Positions 26,280-35,381 are shown, numbered from the stretch's first letter. The stretch: 64,000 nucleotides of DNA from Marinibaculum pumilum (GCF_042646425.1 NZ_JBHRTR010000054.1:678003-742002), one strand, 5' to 3'. Numbers and translations are program-made. The notes: a model not told the origin generated them from the sequence alone.

Positions 26280-27725
26280 ATGTCTGGATCTGTGCGTGCC
26301 CGTCCGGCACTTTTTCTGCCGGCACTGTTCCTGCTCGCCCTGCTGCTGCTCGCCTGGCCGGCGCCGGGCGGCGCCCTCGCCGGTTTCGAGGAAGGCCTGA
26401 GGGCCTATCAGAGGGGCGACTTCCCGGCCGCCTTCGAGGAATGGATCGAGCTCGCCCGCGACGGCGACCCGGCGGCGATGCGCAATGTCGGTCATCTGTA
26501 CCGCTGGGGACAGGGGGTGCCGCAGGACCTCGCCGCCGCGGCCGACTGGTACCGGCGGGCGGCCGAGATGGGCCTCGACCGGGCGCAGGCCAACCTGGCG
26601 ATGATGTACCTGCAGGGCCAGGGCGTGGAGGAAGACCCCGCCCAGGCCGCCTACTGGTTCAGCCAGGCCGCGATCCAGGGCCATACCGTGGCGCAGTACA
26701 ATCTGGCACAGCTCTACCAGCAGGGGCGCGGCGTCCAGCGCAACGAGGCGCTGGCACTGGGCTGGCTGCAGCGTGCCGCGAAGGCCGGCCATCCCGAGGC
26801 GCTGGCGCAGCTCGGCGCCCTGGTGGCCGAGGCGCCGCCACCCGATCCCGGCCTGCAGAAGCGGGAAGGCCCGGCGGATCCGCCGCCTGCCGCACCGCCC
26901 ACCACGCCCCCGGCAATTCCCGCTGCCCCGCCGCAGCCATCCGCCGCGGATGGTGCGACCGCCGCGGCGGCCGGCGCCAATCCAACGGCGCCGGTGGATA
27001 CCGATGGCGAGGAAAGCCTTGAAACGCCGGCCAGCAGCGAATCGCCGGAGATCGTCGACCGGCTGGCCGGCGTTTTCGGCGGGGCGTCGGAGGAATCGCC
27101 GCCGCCCTTGCCGACCCCGCGCCCCGATGCCGAAAGCGGCGCCCTGTCACCGCGTGTCGCGGCCAGGCCGCCCCCATCCCGCGATGCCGAGGAGACACCG
27201 CCGTCCGCCGACAGCCGCAGCGATGCGGAGAACTGGGTGCTGGCGCTGATCACCGACGCGATTTCACCCGAGAATGCACCGGCCACGCCAGCCGCGCCCC
27301 AGCCGCCTGCCACCCAGCCGCTTCCGGCCGAGCCCGCAACGCAGGGGGCAGCGCCGCCGAGCCCGGTTGGGACGGCGACACCCGGCGGCACGGATGCCGC
27401 CTCGGCCGCACCGGGCGACCTCGGTCCGCTGGAGGGAGTCGCGCCACAGGCCCTGCAGGCCTATCGCGCCGGCGACTATGGAATGGCCCGCACCGAACTG
27501 CAGCCCCTGGCCGATGCCGGTGTGGGACGGGCGCAATACCTGCTCGGCTGGTTGAACGAACAGGGCCTGGGCGCTCCGGCGGACCCGGCGACGGCCTATT
27601 ACTGGTATATGCGGGCCAGCACCGGCGGCGATTTCGAGGGGCGGCGCGCGCTGGAGGACCTGCAGCGGCGGATCGACCCGGCCGCACGGGAGGCGGCCCG
27701 CAACCGCCTGATCCGCGGCCGGTGA
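26280..27725 (+). CDS. Exported Sel1-repeat protein
   Basis: A 481-residue protein with a signal peptide (hydrophobic FLPALFLLALLLLAWPAPGG, residues about 10-30). Residues 35-185 hold Sel1-type repeats (AMRNVGHLYRWGQGVPQDLA, AQANLAMMYLQGQGVEEDPA, AQYNLAQLYQQGRGVQRNEA). A proline- and alanine-rich linker of about 180 residues follows, and another Sel1 pair closes the protein (RAQYLLGWLNEQGLGAPADP, YYWYMRASTGGDFEGRRALE). Such proteins scaffold envelope complexes. The linker looks unstructured. The ATG at 26280 gives the signal peptide, so upstream residues in frame are excluded. Confidence 0.85.
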   Translation: MSGSVRARPALFLPALFLLALLLLAWPAPGGALAGFEEGLRAYQRGDFPAAFEEWIELARDGDPAAMRNVGHLYRWGQGVPQDLAAAADWYRRAAEMGLDRAQANLAMMYLQGQGVEEDPAQAAYWFSQAAIQGHTVAQYNLAQLYQQGRGVQRNEALALGWLQRAAKAGHPEALAQLGALVAEAPPPDPGLQKREGPADPPPAAPPTTPPAIPAAPPQPSAADGATAAAAGANPTAPVDTDGEESLETPASSESPEIVDRLAGVFGGASEESPPPLPTPRPDAESGALSPRVAARPPPSRDAEETPPSADSRSDAENWVLALITDAISPENAPATPAAPQPPATQPLPAEPATQGAAPPSPVGTATPGGTDAASAAPGDLGPLEGVAPQALQAYRAGDYGMARTELQPLADAGVGRAQYLLGWLNEQGLGAPADPATAYYWYMRASTGGDFEGRRALEDLQRRIDPAAREAARNRLIRGR

Positions 27726-27928
27726 TGCGACTGCGGGCAGCGGCCGCCCATGCCGGCAGCAAAACGGCAGGGGACTTGCATTCGTCGCCCGGAGGCAAAC
27801 CTTAACGGTGCGCCGAATCTGTGCGGCCGGCACCGCAAATCGGCCTATACTTTCCGGCCGGCCGTACGGCGCACAATGTGAATCGTGCCGGGTGAACCAT
27901 GCCGGGACCGGCCCCAGACTGATCTGAG

Positions 27929-28921
27929 ATGCGCGACCTTTACACCATTCTCGAGGTGCCCCGCACCGCCAGCCAGGACGATATCAAGAAGGCCTATCGA
28001 CGGCTGGCAAAGGAGTTGCACCCGGACCACAACCCGGACGACCGGATCGTCGCCGACCGGTTCAAGGAGGTCTCCAGCGCCTACAAGATCCTGGGCGACA
28101 TCAAGCAGCGCGGGCGCTACGACCGCGGCGAGATCGACGGCAACGGCAACGACCGTGCCCGGGGGTTCCATGCGGGGGGCTCCCAGGCGGGGGGCTGCAA
28201 CGCCGACGGCTTCAGGTCCGGCTTCCGCGGGGCCGGCGGCCGGCGCAGCCGCGCCCGGGAGGAGAGCGAGTTCTTCCGCCAGTTCGGCTTCGAAGGGGCT
28301 TCCGCCGGCGGCGGGCCGGAGGACATCTTCTCCGACCTGTTCGGACAGGGGGGCCGGCGCGAACAGCGGTCGAATCCCTTCACCGAGCGCGGCGCCGACC
28401 GCAGCTACGCGATCCGCATCGGCTTCCTGGACGCCGCCCGCGGCACCAAGCGGCGCATCACCCTGCCCAGCGGCAAGACCCTGGACGTGAAGATCCCTGC
28501 CGGCATCGACAGCGGCCAGCAGATCCGCCTCAAGGGCCAGGGCGAGGCCGGGCCGCACGGGGCGCCTTCCGGCGATGCGCTGATCGAGGTGAATGTCGAT
28601 CCGCATGCCTTCTTCACCCGCAAGGGCGACGACATCCACCTGGACCTGCCGATCACCCTTTCGGAAGCGGTGCTGGGCAGCCGGATCCAGGTGCCCACCA
28701 TCGACGGCATGGTGAACCTGACCGTGCCGAAAGGCTCCAATTCGGGCACCGTCCTGCGCCTGCGGGAGAAGGGCGTTCCGGGGGAGAAGGCCCAGCGGCG
28801 CGGCGACCAGTATGTGAAGCTGGTCGTCACCCTGCCGGAGGTGCCGGATCCGGAACTGGAAAAGGCCATCCGCAAATGGGGCGGCGAATACGACGTACGC
28901 CGCCGCTTCACGGTCGACTGA
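27929..28921 (+). CDS. DnaJ-like chaperone without zinc finger (CbpA type)
   Basis: A 330-residue Hsp40. The J domain (1-65) has the HPD motif in LHPDHNPDDRI. A Gly/Ser/Arg-rich linker (about 70-150) replaces the Cys-rich zinc region of canonical DnaJ. The C-terminal substrate-binding beta barrels contain RRITLPSGKTLDVKIPAGID and IRLKGQGEAGPHGAPSGDAL, then HAFFTRKGDDIHLDLPIT. It would stimulate DnaK ATPase. It is convergent with the serine hydrolase; a strong hairpin separates them. Confidence 0.9.
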   Translation: MRDLYTILEVPRTASQDDIKKAYRRLAKELHPDHNPDDRIVADRFKEVSSAYKILGDIKQRGRYDRGEIDGNGNDRARGFHAGGSQAGGCNADGFRSGFRGAGGRRSRAREESEFFRQFGFEGASAGGGPEDIFSDLFGQGGRREQRSNPFTERGADRSYAIRIGFLDAARGTKRRITLPSGKTLDVKIPAGIDSGQQIRLKGQGEAGPHGAPSGDALIEVNVDPHAFFTRKGDDIHLDLPITLSEAVLGSRIQVPTIDGMVNLTVPKGSNSGTVLRLREKGVPGEKAQRRGDQYVKLVVTLPEVPDPELEKAIRKWGGEYDVRRRFTVD

Positions 28922-28924
28922 GGT

Positions 28925-28954
28925 GCGGCGGGCCGGCACGCGCCGGCCCGCCGC
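28925..28954. terminator. 13-bp perfect hairpin between convergent genes
   Basis: GCGGCGGGCCGGC (28925-28937) pairs exactly with 28942-28954 across a 4-base loop ACGC. It sits between the ends of the DnaJ-like and serine-hydrolase genes and can serve both strands as a terminator, although no T-tract follows. Confidence 0.45.
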
Positions 28955-28963
28955 AACCGCCCG

Positions 28964-30316
28964 TCAGTTCGAGCCCTGCTGCATCTGCGCGCCGCTCTCC
29001 ACCACCGCGCCGTAGACCATGTCGCGCAGCACCGAGCGCATCGGCACGCGATGCTTCGGCGACTGCATCATGTAGACGACGAACATGTCCTCCGCCGGGT
29101 CGACCCAGAAATAGGTCCCGGCGGCGCCGCCCCAGTAATACTCGCCGACGCTGCCGGGAACGTTGGACAGCCCTTCTGAGGTCCGCACCGCAAAGCCCAG
29201 ACCGAAACCGTATCCCGGGCCCGGCAGGTAGTACTTGCCCGGCTTGATGTCGGGCCCCAGATGGTCGGCCGTCATGAAGGCGATGGTCTTCGGGCCCAGG
29301 ATCCGGACGCCGTCCAGCTCGCCGCCGTTCAGCATCATCTGCAGGAACCGGGAATAGTCGCGGGCGGTGGAGACCAGCCCGCCGCCGCCGGATTCCCAGG
29401 CCCGGGATTCCGCCGGATTGTACAGCGCCACCGGGCCGATCTGGCGGTCACTTTCCATCGGTTCGGCGATCCGCCCGTGATTGCCCGTGTCGGCCACCTC
29501 GAAGCCGGTATCCTGCATGTCCAGCGGATCGAAGATGCGCGCCTTCAGGAAGGCCCCGAGCGGCTGGCCGGACACCACCTCGACCACCCGGCCGAGGACG
29601 TCGGTGGCGTGGCTGTATTCCCAGGTCGTGCCGGGCTGGTGCTCCAGCGGCATCTGGGCGATCGCCTTGGCGAATTCCTCGTTGGTCTTGGCGGGATCGC
29701 CGATGCCATTGTCCAGATAGGCCTTGCGGGCCGCGCCTGCGCCGAAGAAGCCGTAGGTCAGCCCCGCCGTGTGGCGCATCAGGTCCTGCACCGTGATCGG
29801 CCGACGCGCCGGCTCCATCTGGGCCTCGCCGCCGCCCGGCTGGTCGACGGCGACCTGCAGTTCCTTGAATTCGGGGATGTAGCGGGCGACCGGATCGCCG
29901 ATCGTCAGCTTGCCCTCTTCGACCAGCATCATCGCCGCCACCGTCACGATCGGCTTGGTCATCGAGTAGATCCGGAACAGCGAGTCCGTCGTCATCTCCG
30001 GCCCGCCCGGGGTGCGCTTGCCGACGGCCTGCTGATAGCCGACCTCTCCGTGCCGGACGATCGTCAGGACGGCACCCGGGAACAACTGCTGGTCGACCTT
30101 CTCCTTCAGCATCGCCGTGATGGTCTCGAGCCTGTCCGGCGCCAGGCCCAGATTGGCGGGATCGCCCTGCGGCAGGTCCGCCGCCGACGCGGCACCGGCC
30201 AGGAACAGGCTGCCGGCCAGCGCGGCTGCAGCCAGTCCCCGGGACAGCGGCCCCCGGAACAGCGGGCCCCGGGACACAGAGTGGGCATGGCCCGCGGATG
30301 CGGACTGTGAATGCAT
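28964..30316 (-). CDS. Exported class C beta-lactamase-fold serine hydrolase
   Basis: A 450-residue protein with an N-terminal export signal (hydrophobic core LAAAALAGSLFLAGAASA, about residues 29-46). The catalytic SxxK motif is SMTK in FRIYSMTKPIVTVAAMML. The Tyr motif is in WEYSHATDVLGRVVE. This is the esterase EstB / penicillin-binding-protein-like branch of the family, not a resistance beta-lactamase, because length and motif context fit the 'serine hydrolase' group. Substrate unknown, probably an ester or amide in the periplasm. It is followed on the same strand by no close gene. Confidence 0.85.
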   Translation of the reverse strand: MHSQSASAGHAHSVSRGPLFRGPLSRGLAAAALAGSLFLAGAASAADLPQGDPANLGLAPDRLETITAMLKEKVDQQLFPGAVLTIVRHGEVGYQQAVGKRTPGGPEMTTDSLFRIYSMTKPIVTVAAMMLVEEGKLTIGDPVARYIPEFKELQVAVDQPGGGEAQMEPARRPITVQDLMRHTAGLTYGFFGAGAARKAYLDNGIGDPAKTNEEFAKAIAQMPLEHQPGTTWEYSHATDVLGRVVEVVSGQPLGAFLKARIFDPLDMQDTGFEVADTGNHGRIAEPMESDRQIGPVALYNPAESRAWESGGGGLVSTARDYSRFLQMMLNGGELDGVRILGPKTIAFMTADHLGPDIKPGKYYLPGPGYGFGLGFAVRTSEGLSNVPGSVGEYYWGGAAGTYFWVDPAEDMFVVYMMQSPKHRVPMRSVLRDMVYGAVVESGAQMQQGSN

Positions 30317-30358
30317 TGTTCTTCCTCCCTCTCGGGAGCCGGCTTCCCGTCCGGCCCC

Positions 30359-31864
30359 TCAGCGCAGCAGTCGGCGGAGGCCGCGGCGCGGCGTCTCGAC
30401 CGATGCGTCGGACGAATATTGCGCCAGGAAGCTGTCCAGGTCGACGGCCAGGGCATCCTGCGCCGCGCCCCGTGCCGTCAGCATGCGCGACTGCAGTTCG
30501 CCCGCCCAGGGCCGTGACGCACGGCCGCCTGCGGCACGGTCGCCCCGTACCGGCTGCGGCAGTTCCCGCCAGGCCAGGCCGGGCAGCAGCCGCAGGGCCG
30601 TGAGCAGGTCGAACAGCCGCAGCTGCCGCAGGTCGCGGCACAGAACCAGCTCCAGCCGGCCCTTGCGCAGCACGATCCGCGCCGCCACCAGGCGGGCGAT
30701 CACCAGGTCCAGGGTATCCGATGCGATGCCGGCCCGGCGCACCAGCGGCGGCAGCTTCAGCGGCACGCCCTGCTGCGCGCAGCGGCGCAGTTCCTCCAGC
30801 AGCAGCAGCGCGATCTCCAGCTGGCGGCGGTCCCGCGCCTCCTCCTCCGGCATCCCGGACATCATCTGGAAGTTCGGCAGCACCGCGGTCACCACCGCAC
30901 CGATGATCGCGACGCACCATGCCAGGTATGTCCAGATCAGCAGGATCGGCACCATCGACAGGGCGCCATAGATCATCTGGTAGGTCGGAAAGGACTGTAC
31001 GTAGACCGCAAAGCCCCGCTTCAGCACCTCGAACAGCAGCGCGGCGACCAGGGCGCCGGCCGCGGCATGCTTCCAGCGCACCGGATAGTTCGGCAGCATC
31101 CAGTACAGCCCCATGAAGCCGCAGAAGGCCAGGAGCGGCGGGCCGAAGGCGGCCAGGCTCTGGAAGGTCCCGCGCATGCCGCTGACCGCGTCGGACAGGG
31201 TGGCGGAGATCGACACGCTGAAGCCGAAGACCAGGGGACCCAGGCTCATCAGGGTCCAGAACGCCATCAGCCGCACCACGAAGGAGCGGTTGTGGGACAC
31301 GCGCCAGATCCGGTTGAAGGCGTTCTCGATGGTGACGAACAGCAGCACCGATGTGACCACCAGGCCGATCAGGCCGGCCGCGGTCAGCTGACCGGCGTTG
31401 CGCGTGAAGGTATCCAGGTACTGGTCGATGGCGGCGACGGAGCCGGGCAGGAAGTTGTCGGTGAACAGTTCCCGCAACTCCCCCCGCAACGACGAGAAGG
31501 AGGGGAAGACGGCGATGATGGCCAGGGACAGCGCCAGCACCGGCACCAGCGACAGCAGCGAGGTATAGGTCAGTGAGGCGGCCACCTGCGGGCCATTGTC
31601 GCCCAGGAAGCGGCGCACGACCGCCACCACCAGCTGCCGCAGCGCCTCCGCCTGGCGCGGCATCCAGTCCGGCAGCGCCCATGCCGTGTTTGCCGGCCCT
31701 GCGCCGGCGGTCGCACCGTCGCCTGCCCCGGGGGGCGAATCCGGCGCGTCCGGCGCCGTCACCTCGGCCTCGCCGTCCCAGGCCTCGTCCTCCGTCGACG
31801 ACGCGCCCGCCGCGGCCTCGTCCGCTTCAGCCCTGCCGTTCAACGCCTGGCTCCCTGGTCGCAT
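30359..31864 (-). CDS. YihY/BrkB-family inner-membrane protein with long N-terminal acidic tail
   Basis: A 501-residue membrane protein. The family core begins GPQVAASLTYTSLLSLVPVLALSL and continues with helices through LLTAFLPGSVAAIDQYLD-type, VTSVLLFVTIENAFNRIW, LVFGFSVSISATLSD and MVPILLIWTYLAWCVAIIGAVVTAVLP. About 60 acidic, Ala-rich residues precede the core and ~150 soluble residues follow, ending with a basic RRGLRRLLR tail. YihY proteins were first taken for RNase BN but that was wrong, and their function is unclear. Gene start at 31864 is the first plausible ATG; the divergent fabI gene begins 152 bases away. Confidence 0.85.
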   Translation of the reverse strand: MRPGSQALNGRAEADEAAAGASSTEDEAWDGEAEVTAPDAPDSPPGAGDGATAGAGPANTAWALPDWMPRQAEALRQLVVAVVRRFLGDNGPQVAASLTYTSLLSLVPVLALSLAIIAVFPSFSSLRGELRELFTDNFLPGSVAAIDQYLDTFTRNAGQLTAAGLIGLVVTSVLLFVTIENAFNRIWRVSHNRSFVVRLMAFWTLMSLGPLVFGFSVSISATLSDAVSGMRGTFQSLAAFGPPLLAFCGFMGLYWMLPNYPVRWKHAAAGALVAALLFEVLKRGFAVYVQSFPTYQMIYGALSMVPILLIWTYLAWCVAIIGAVVTAVLPNFQMMSGMPEEEARDRRQLEIALLLLEELRRCAQQGVPLKLPPLVRRAGIASDTLDLVIARLVAARIVLRKGRLELVLCRDLRQLRLFDLLTALRLLPGLAWRELPQPVRGDRAAGGRASRPWAGELQSRMLTARGAAQDALAVDLDSFLAQYSSDASVETPRRGLRRLLR

Positions 31865-31886
31865 GCATTCCGTCGCGCACCCTACT

Positions 31887-31914
31887 TTGCCGCCATGACC
31901 GGCTTTAGTATACG
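31887..31914 (+). promoter_or_regulatory. Sigma70-like promoter for fabI
   Basis: TTGCCG (31887-31892), a 16-base spacer and TATACG (31909-31914). It lies about 100 bases upstream of the fabI ATG in the divergent gap with yihY. Confidence 0.42.
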
Positions 31915-32015
31915 TTGCTGCCCCTGCGGGTTCCGGTGCCCGGCTCCGGCGGTTCCGGCCTGCCGCGTCCGGCTGCCACTTCTGCGGGGCATTTTCCCCT
32001 TCCGAGGCTTTTCAT

Positions 32016-32852
32016 ATGTCCGAAGCGCAATCACTGATGGCTGGCAAGCGCGGCCTGATCATGGGTGTCGCCAACGATCGCTCCATCGCCTGGGGCGTCG
32101 CACAGGCCTGCGCCGCCCAGGGTGCCCGCCTGGCCTTCACCTATCAGGGCGAACAGCTCGCCAAGCGGGTGCGACCGCTGGCGGAGAGCGTTTCGGCCGA
32201 CCTCGTCGCCGAATGCGACGTCACCGACGCGGGCTCGCTGGACGCCTTGTTCGCTGAGGTGAAGGAAAAATGGGGCGGGCTGGACTTCCTGGTCCATGCC
32301 ATCGCCTATTCCGACAAGGACCAGCTCAAGGGCCGCTACCTGGAGACGACGCCGGAGAATTTCGCCCGCACCCTGCAGGTCTCCTGCTACTCCTTCACCG
32401 CCGTCTGCCAGCGCGCCGTGCCGCTGATGTCGGCCGGTGGCTCGATCCTGACCCTGACCTACTATGGTGCGGAACGGGTGATGCCCCACTACAACGTGAT
32501 GGGCGTCGCCAAGGCCGCGCTGGAGGCCAGCGTGCGCTATCTGGCCACCGACCTGGGGCCGGAAAATATCCGGGTGAATGCGATCTCCGCCGGCCCGATC
32601 CGCACCCTGGCCGCCAGCGGCATCGGCGATTTCCGCTTCATCCTGAAGTGGAACGAGCTGAACTCGCCGCTGCGCCGCAACGTGACGATCGAGCAGGTCG
32701 GCAATGCCGGTCTCTACCTGCTCAGCGATCTGGGCGCGGGGGTCACGGGCGAAGTGCACCATGTCGATTCGGGCTATCACACCGTCGGCATGGTGGCCGT
32801 CGACGCCGCCCGCCAGGTGGGCGAGCTGCTGACCAGCTTCCGCAAGGAATAG
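32016..32852 (+). CDS. fabI: Enoyl-[acyl-carrier-protein] reductase (NADH), FabI
   Basis: A 278-residue enzyme that performs the last reduction of fatty acid elongation. The cofactor loop is GLIMGVANDRSIAWGVA. The catalytic set aligns with E. coli FabI: Tyr149 and Tyr159 (in LTYYGAERVMPHYNVMGVAK) and Lys166. The tail QVGELLTSFRKE is usual. It is the probable triclosan/isoniazid-type drug target class, and length is normal. Chorismate synthase follows 22 bases later on the same strand, so they form an operon, a pairing seen in several Alphaproteobacteria. Confidence 0.95.
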   Translation: MSEAQSLMAGKRGLIMGVANDRSIAWGVAQACAAQGARLAFTYQGEQLAKRVRPLAESVSADLVAECDVTDAGSLDALFAEVKEKWGGLDFLVHAIAYSDKDQLKGRYLETTPENFARTLQVSCYSFTAVCQRAVPLMSAGGSILTLTYYGAERVMPHYNVMGVAKAALEASVRYLATDLGPENIRVNAISAGPIRTLAASGIGDFRFILKWNELNSPLRRNVTIEQVGNAGLYLLSDLGAGVTGEVHHVDSGYHTVGMVAVDAARQVGELLTSFRKE

Positions 32853-32874
32853 GACCCGGCCGCCGCCGCCCGCC

Positions 32875-33996
32875 ATGTCCGCCAACAGCTTCGGCACTCT
32901 GTTCCGCGTCACCACCTGGGGCGAAAGCCATGGGCCCGCGCTCGGCTGCGTGGTGGACGGCGTACCACCGCGCCTGCCCCTCGACGAGGCAGCGATCCAG
33001 CGCTGGCTCGACCGCCGGCGCCCCGGCCAGTCGCGCTTCACCACGCAGCGGCGGGAGCCGGACCAGGTTCGTATCCTCTCCGGCACTTTCGAGGGGCAGA
33101 CCACCGGCACGCCAATCCAGCTGCTGATCGAGAATGTCGACCAGCGCTCGAAGGATTATTCGGAGATCGCGCGCACCTTCCGCCCCGGCCATGCCGACCT
33201 GGCCTATTGGGCGAAGTACGGCATCCGCGACTATCGCGGCGGCGGCCGTTCCTCGGCGCGGGAGACCGCGGCGCGGGTGGCTGCCGGCGGTGTTGCCCGG
33301 CTGGTCCTGGGGCCTGACGTCACGATCCGCGGCGCCCTGGTGCAGGTCGGCCCGCACCGCATCGACCGCGCCCGCTGGGACTGGGCGGAGGTGGAGCGCA
33401 ATCCGTTCTGGTGCCCGGATCCCGAAATGGTGCCGGTCTGGGAGCGGCATATCGATGAGCTGCGGCGGGCCGGCGATTCCACCGGCGCGGTGATCGAGGT
33501 CGTGGCCTCCGGCATGCCGATGGGCCTGGGCGCACCGATCTACGGCAAGCTCGATGCCGAACTCGCCGCGGCAATGATGAGCATCAACGCCGTCAAGGGC
33601 GTGGAGATCGGCGACGGCTTCGCGGCGGCGGAGGCGACCGGCAGCGCCCATGCGGACGAAATGCGGGCCCGCCCCGCACCTCCCGGCAGCAACACGCCGG
33701 CCGGGATCGACTTCCTGTCCAACCATGCCGGCGGCGTCCTGGGCGGCATCTCCACCGGCCAGGACCTGATCGTCCGCTTCGCCGTGAAGCCCACCTCCTC
33801 GATCACCACGCCGCGCCGGTCGGTTGACATCGACGGCCGGGATATCGATGTGGCGACAAAGGGCCGTCATGACCCCTGCGTCGGCCTCCGCGCGGTTCCG
33901 GTGGGCGAGGCGATGGCCGCCTGCGTGCTGGCGGACCAGTTGCTGCGCCATCGCGGCCAGGTGGGCGAACCGGCCCGCTTTCCCCGGTCCGATTGA
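32875..33996 (+). CDS. aroC: Chorismate synthase
   Basis: A 373-residue FMN-dependent lyase that converts 5-enolpyruvylshikimate 3-phosphate to chorismate, the branch point to aromatic amino acids and quinones. The N-terminal signature is FRVTTWGESHGPALG, the RQRRPGQS-like block is RRRPGQSRFTTQRREPD, and the flavin site FRPGHADLAYWAKYG with RGGGRSSARETAARVAAG is complete. The C-terminal RHDPCVGLRAVPVGEAM is intact. Fully conserved, single copy in the window. Confidence 0.96.
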   Translation: MSANSFGTLFRVTTWGESHGPALGCVVDGVPPRLPLDEAAIQRWLDRRRPGQSRFTTQRREPDQVRILSGTFEGQTTGTPIQLLIENVDQRSKDYSEIARTFRPGHADLAYWAKYGIRDYRGGGRSSARETAARVAAGGVARLVLGPDVTIRGALVQVGPHRIDRARWDWAEVERNPFWCPDPEMVPVWERHIDELRRAGDSTGAVIEVVASGMPMGLGAPIYGKLDAELAAAMMSINAVKGVEIGDGFAAAEATGSAHADEMRARPAPPGSNTPAGIDFLSNHAGGVLGGISTGQDLIVRFAVKPTSSITTPRRSVDIDGRDIDVATKGRHDPCVGLRAVPVGEAMAACVLADQLLRHRGQVGEPARFPRSD

Positions 33997-34113
33997 AACG
34001 CCGGACCGACTGACGCACCCGCCGCCCGCGCCGTTGCCGTCCGGCGGCTTGGCGGCGAAGCTTGTCCCGCTGCACCGCCCCGGGCATCGCGGCGACATCA
34101 AGGGAGAAAACGG

Positions 34114-35040
34114 ATGAGCCAGCCGAAACACGTCCACGCGCTGAAGATCCCGCAGCCGAAGCGGTCGGCGATGTCGGAGCGTACCCAGAAATACTTCGAC
34201 AAGTGCGAAGAGAAGCTGGGCATGGTGCCCAACGTGATCGCCGCCTATGCCTTCGACGAGGACAAGCTGAACGGCTTCTCCGCCATGTACAACGAGCTGA
34301 TGCTCGGCCCCTCCGGCCTCAGCAAGCTGGAGCGGGAGATGATCGCCGTCACGGTGTCCAGCATCAACCACTGCTACTACTGCCTGACCGCGCATGGCGC
34401 GGCTGTGCGGGAGCTGTCCGGCGACCCGGTCCTGGGCGAGCTGATGGTGATGAACTACCGCGCCGCCGACCTGCCGAAGAAGCAGCGCGCCATGCTCGAC
34501 TTCGCCGCCAAGCTGACGGAGACGCCGGACAAGATGGAGGAGGAGGACCGCAAGGCGCTGCGCAAGGCCGGCTGGACCGACCGCGACATCTGGGACATCG
34601 CCGCCACGGCCAGCTTCTTCAACATGTCGAACCGCATGGCGGCGGCGATCGACATGATGCCGAACCTCGAATACCACGGCCAGGCGCGGGGCGATCGTGC
34701 CCGCAAGGACGGGGCCCCGGCTGCGGCGATCGCCGAGGCTCTGCGCTCCGGCGCCCGCAAGAGCCATCTCCAGGCGTCAAGCGCGAAGCCGAAGGGGGCC
34801 AAGAAGGCGAAGAGCGCCAAGGGCGCCGCGGCGAAGCATGTCGCCCAGGCGGAATCGGAGGAATCCGAGGCCGCGACCAAGGCCCGGCTGGCGCGAGGCC
34901 GCAGGGCCGGCGCCGCGAAGCCGCACCGCGCCAGCGCGGCCGAAGCCGCGGGGGCGAAGGCGGCGGCGGGGATGTCTGCGGCGGACCGCGCCGCCGCAGC
35001 CCGGGCCCGCAAAGGCGGCAGGCGGAAGGCGACGGCCTGA
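34114..35040 (+). CDS. AhpD-family peroxidase-related protein with histone-H1-like basic tail
   Basis: A 308-residue protein. The first ~198 residues are an alkylhydroperoxidase (AhpD/CMD) domain with the CxxC site CYYCLTAHG and the flanking LEREMIAVTVSSINH and NRMAAAIDM, as in peroxidase-related enzymes of ~190 residues. The remaining ~110 residues are lysine, alanine and arginine rich with repeats such as KPKGAKKAKSAKGAAAKH and ARARKGGRRKATA, unlike the family and like bacterial histone-H1-like tails. The tail should be strongly basic and unstructured and could bind nucleic acid. Whether the cysteines are active is inferred. A ribosome site (GGGAGAAAACGG) fixes the ATG. An HNH protein gene starts 6 bases after the stop. 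Confidence 0.85.
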   Translation: MSQPKHVHALKIPQPKRSAMSERTQKYFDKCEEKLGMVPNVIAAYAFDEDKLNGFSAMYNELMLGPSGLSKLEREMIAVTVSSINHCYYCLTAHGAAVRELSGDPVLGELMVMNYRAADLPKKQRAMLDFAAKLTETPDKMEEEDRKALRKAGWTDRDIWDIAATASFFNMSNRMAAAIDMMPNLEYHGQARGDRARKDGAPAAAIAEALRSGARKSHLQASSAKPKGAKKAKSAKGAAAKHVAQAESEESEAATKARLARGRRAGAAKPHRASAAEAAGAKAAAGMSAADRAAAARARKGGRRKATA

Positions 35041-35045
35041 GCGGC

Positions 35046-35336
35046 ATGCCGCCCGCCCTGCCCGGCAACTGTCCGATCTGCGGCCGGCCGCTGGTCGACG
35101 GGCCGAGCATCGACCGCCATCACTGGCGGCCCAAGTCGCATGGCGGCCGCGACTGGAGCTGGCTGCACCTGGTCTGCCACCGGATGATCCACCGCCGCTT
35201 CAGCGAGACGGAGCTGGCGGCCGCCTACGACACGGCCGCGGCGGTCGCCGGCGATCCCGACATTGCCCGCTTCGTGCGCTGGGTGCGGAAGAAACCGGCC
35301 GACTATGTCGACTGGCCGAAACGTCCGCGGCGGTAG
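35046..35336 (+). CDS. Small HNH-type zinc-binding protein
   Basis: A 96-residue protein with CPICG near the N-terminus, then DRHHWRPKSHGG and HLVCHRMIHRRF. That order (Cys pair, HH, then C-x2-x-H) fits the HNH endonuclease fold with a zinc knuckle. Whether it cleaves DNA is not known, and no restriction or mobile partner is nearby. It starts 5 bases after the AhpD-fusion gene stop, so translation is likely coupled. The pairing of a basic-tailed protein with an HNH protein may be functional. Confidence 0.78.
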   Translation: MPPALPGNCPICGRPLVDGPSIDRHHWRPKSHGGRDWSWLHLVCHRMIHRRFSETELAAAYDTAAAVAGDPDIARFVRWVRKKPADYVDWPKRPRR

Positions 35337-35381
35337 GACGGCCGGCCCGCCACGGACCGGCCGCCATGCCGCGCCGGCCGG

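Noticed and set aside
28964..30316. Class C beta-lactamase resistance gene
   Set aside because: The protein has the SxxK fold but the length, motif context and lack of resistance-gene neighbours fit a general serine hydrolase.
29448..31682. Open frame of 744 codons over the serine hydrolase and the YihY gene
   Set aside because: It is out of frame with both; translation is Gly/Ala/Arg-rich without domains.
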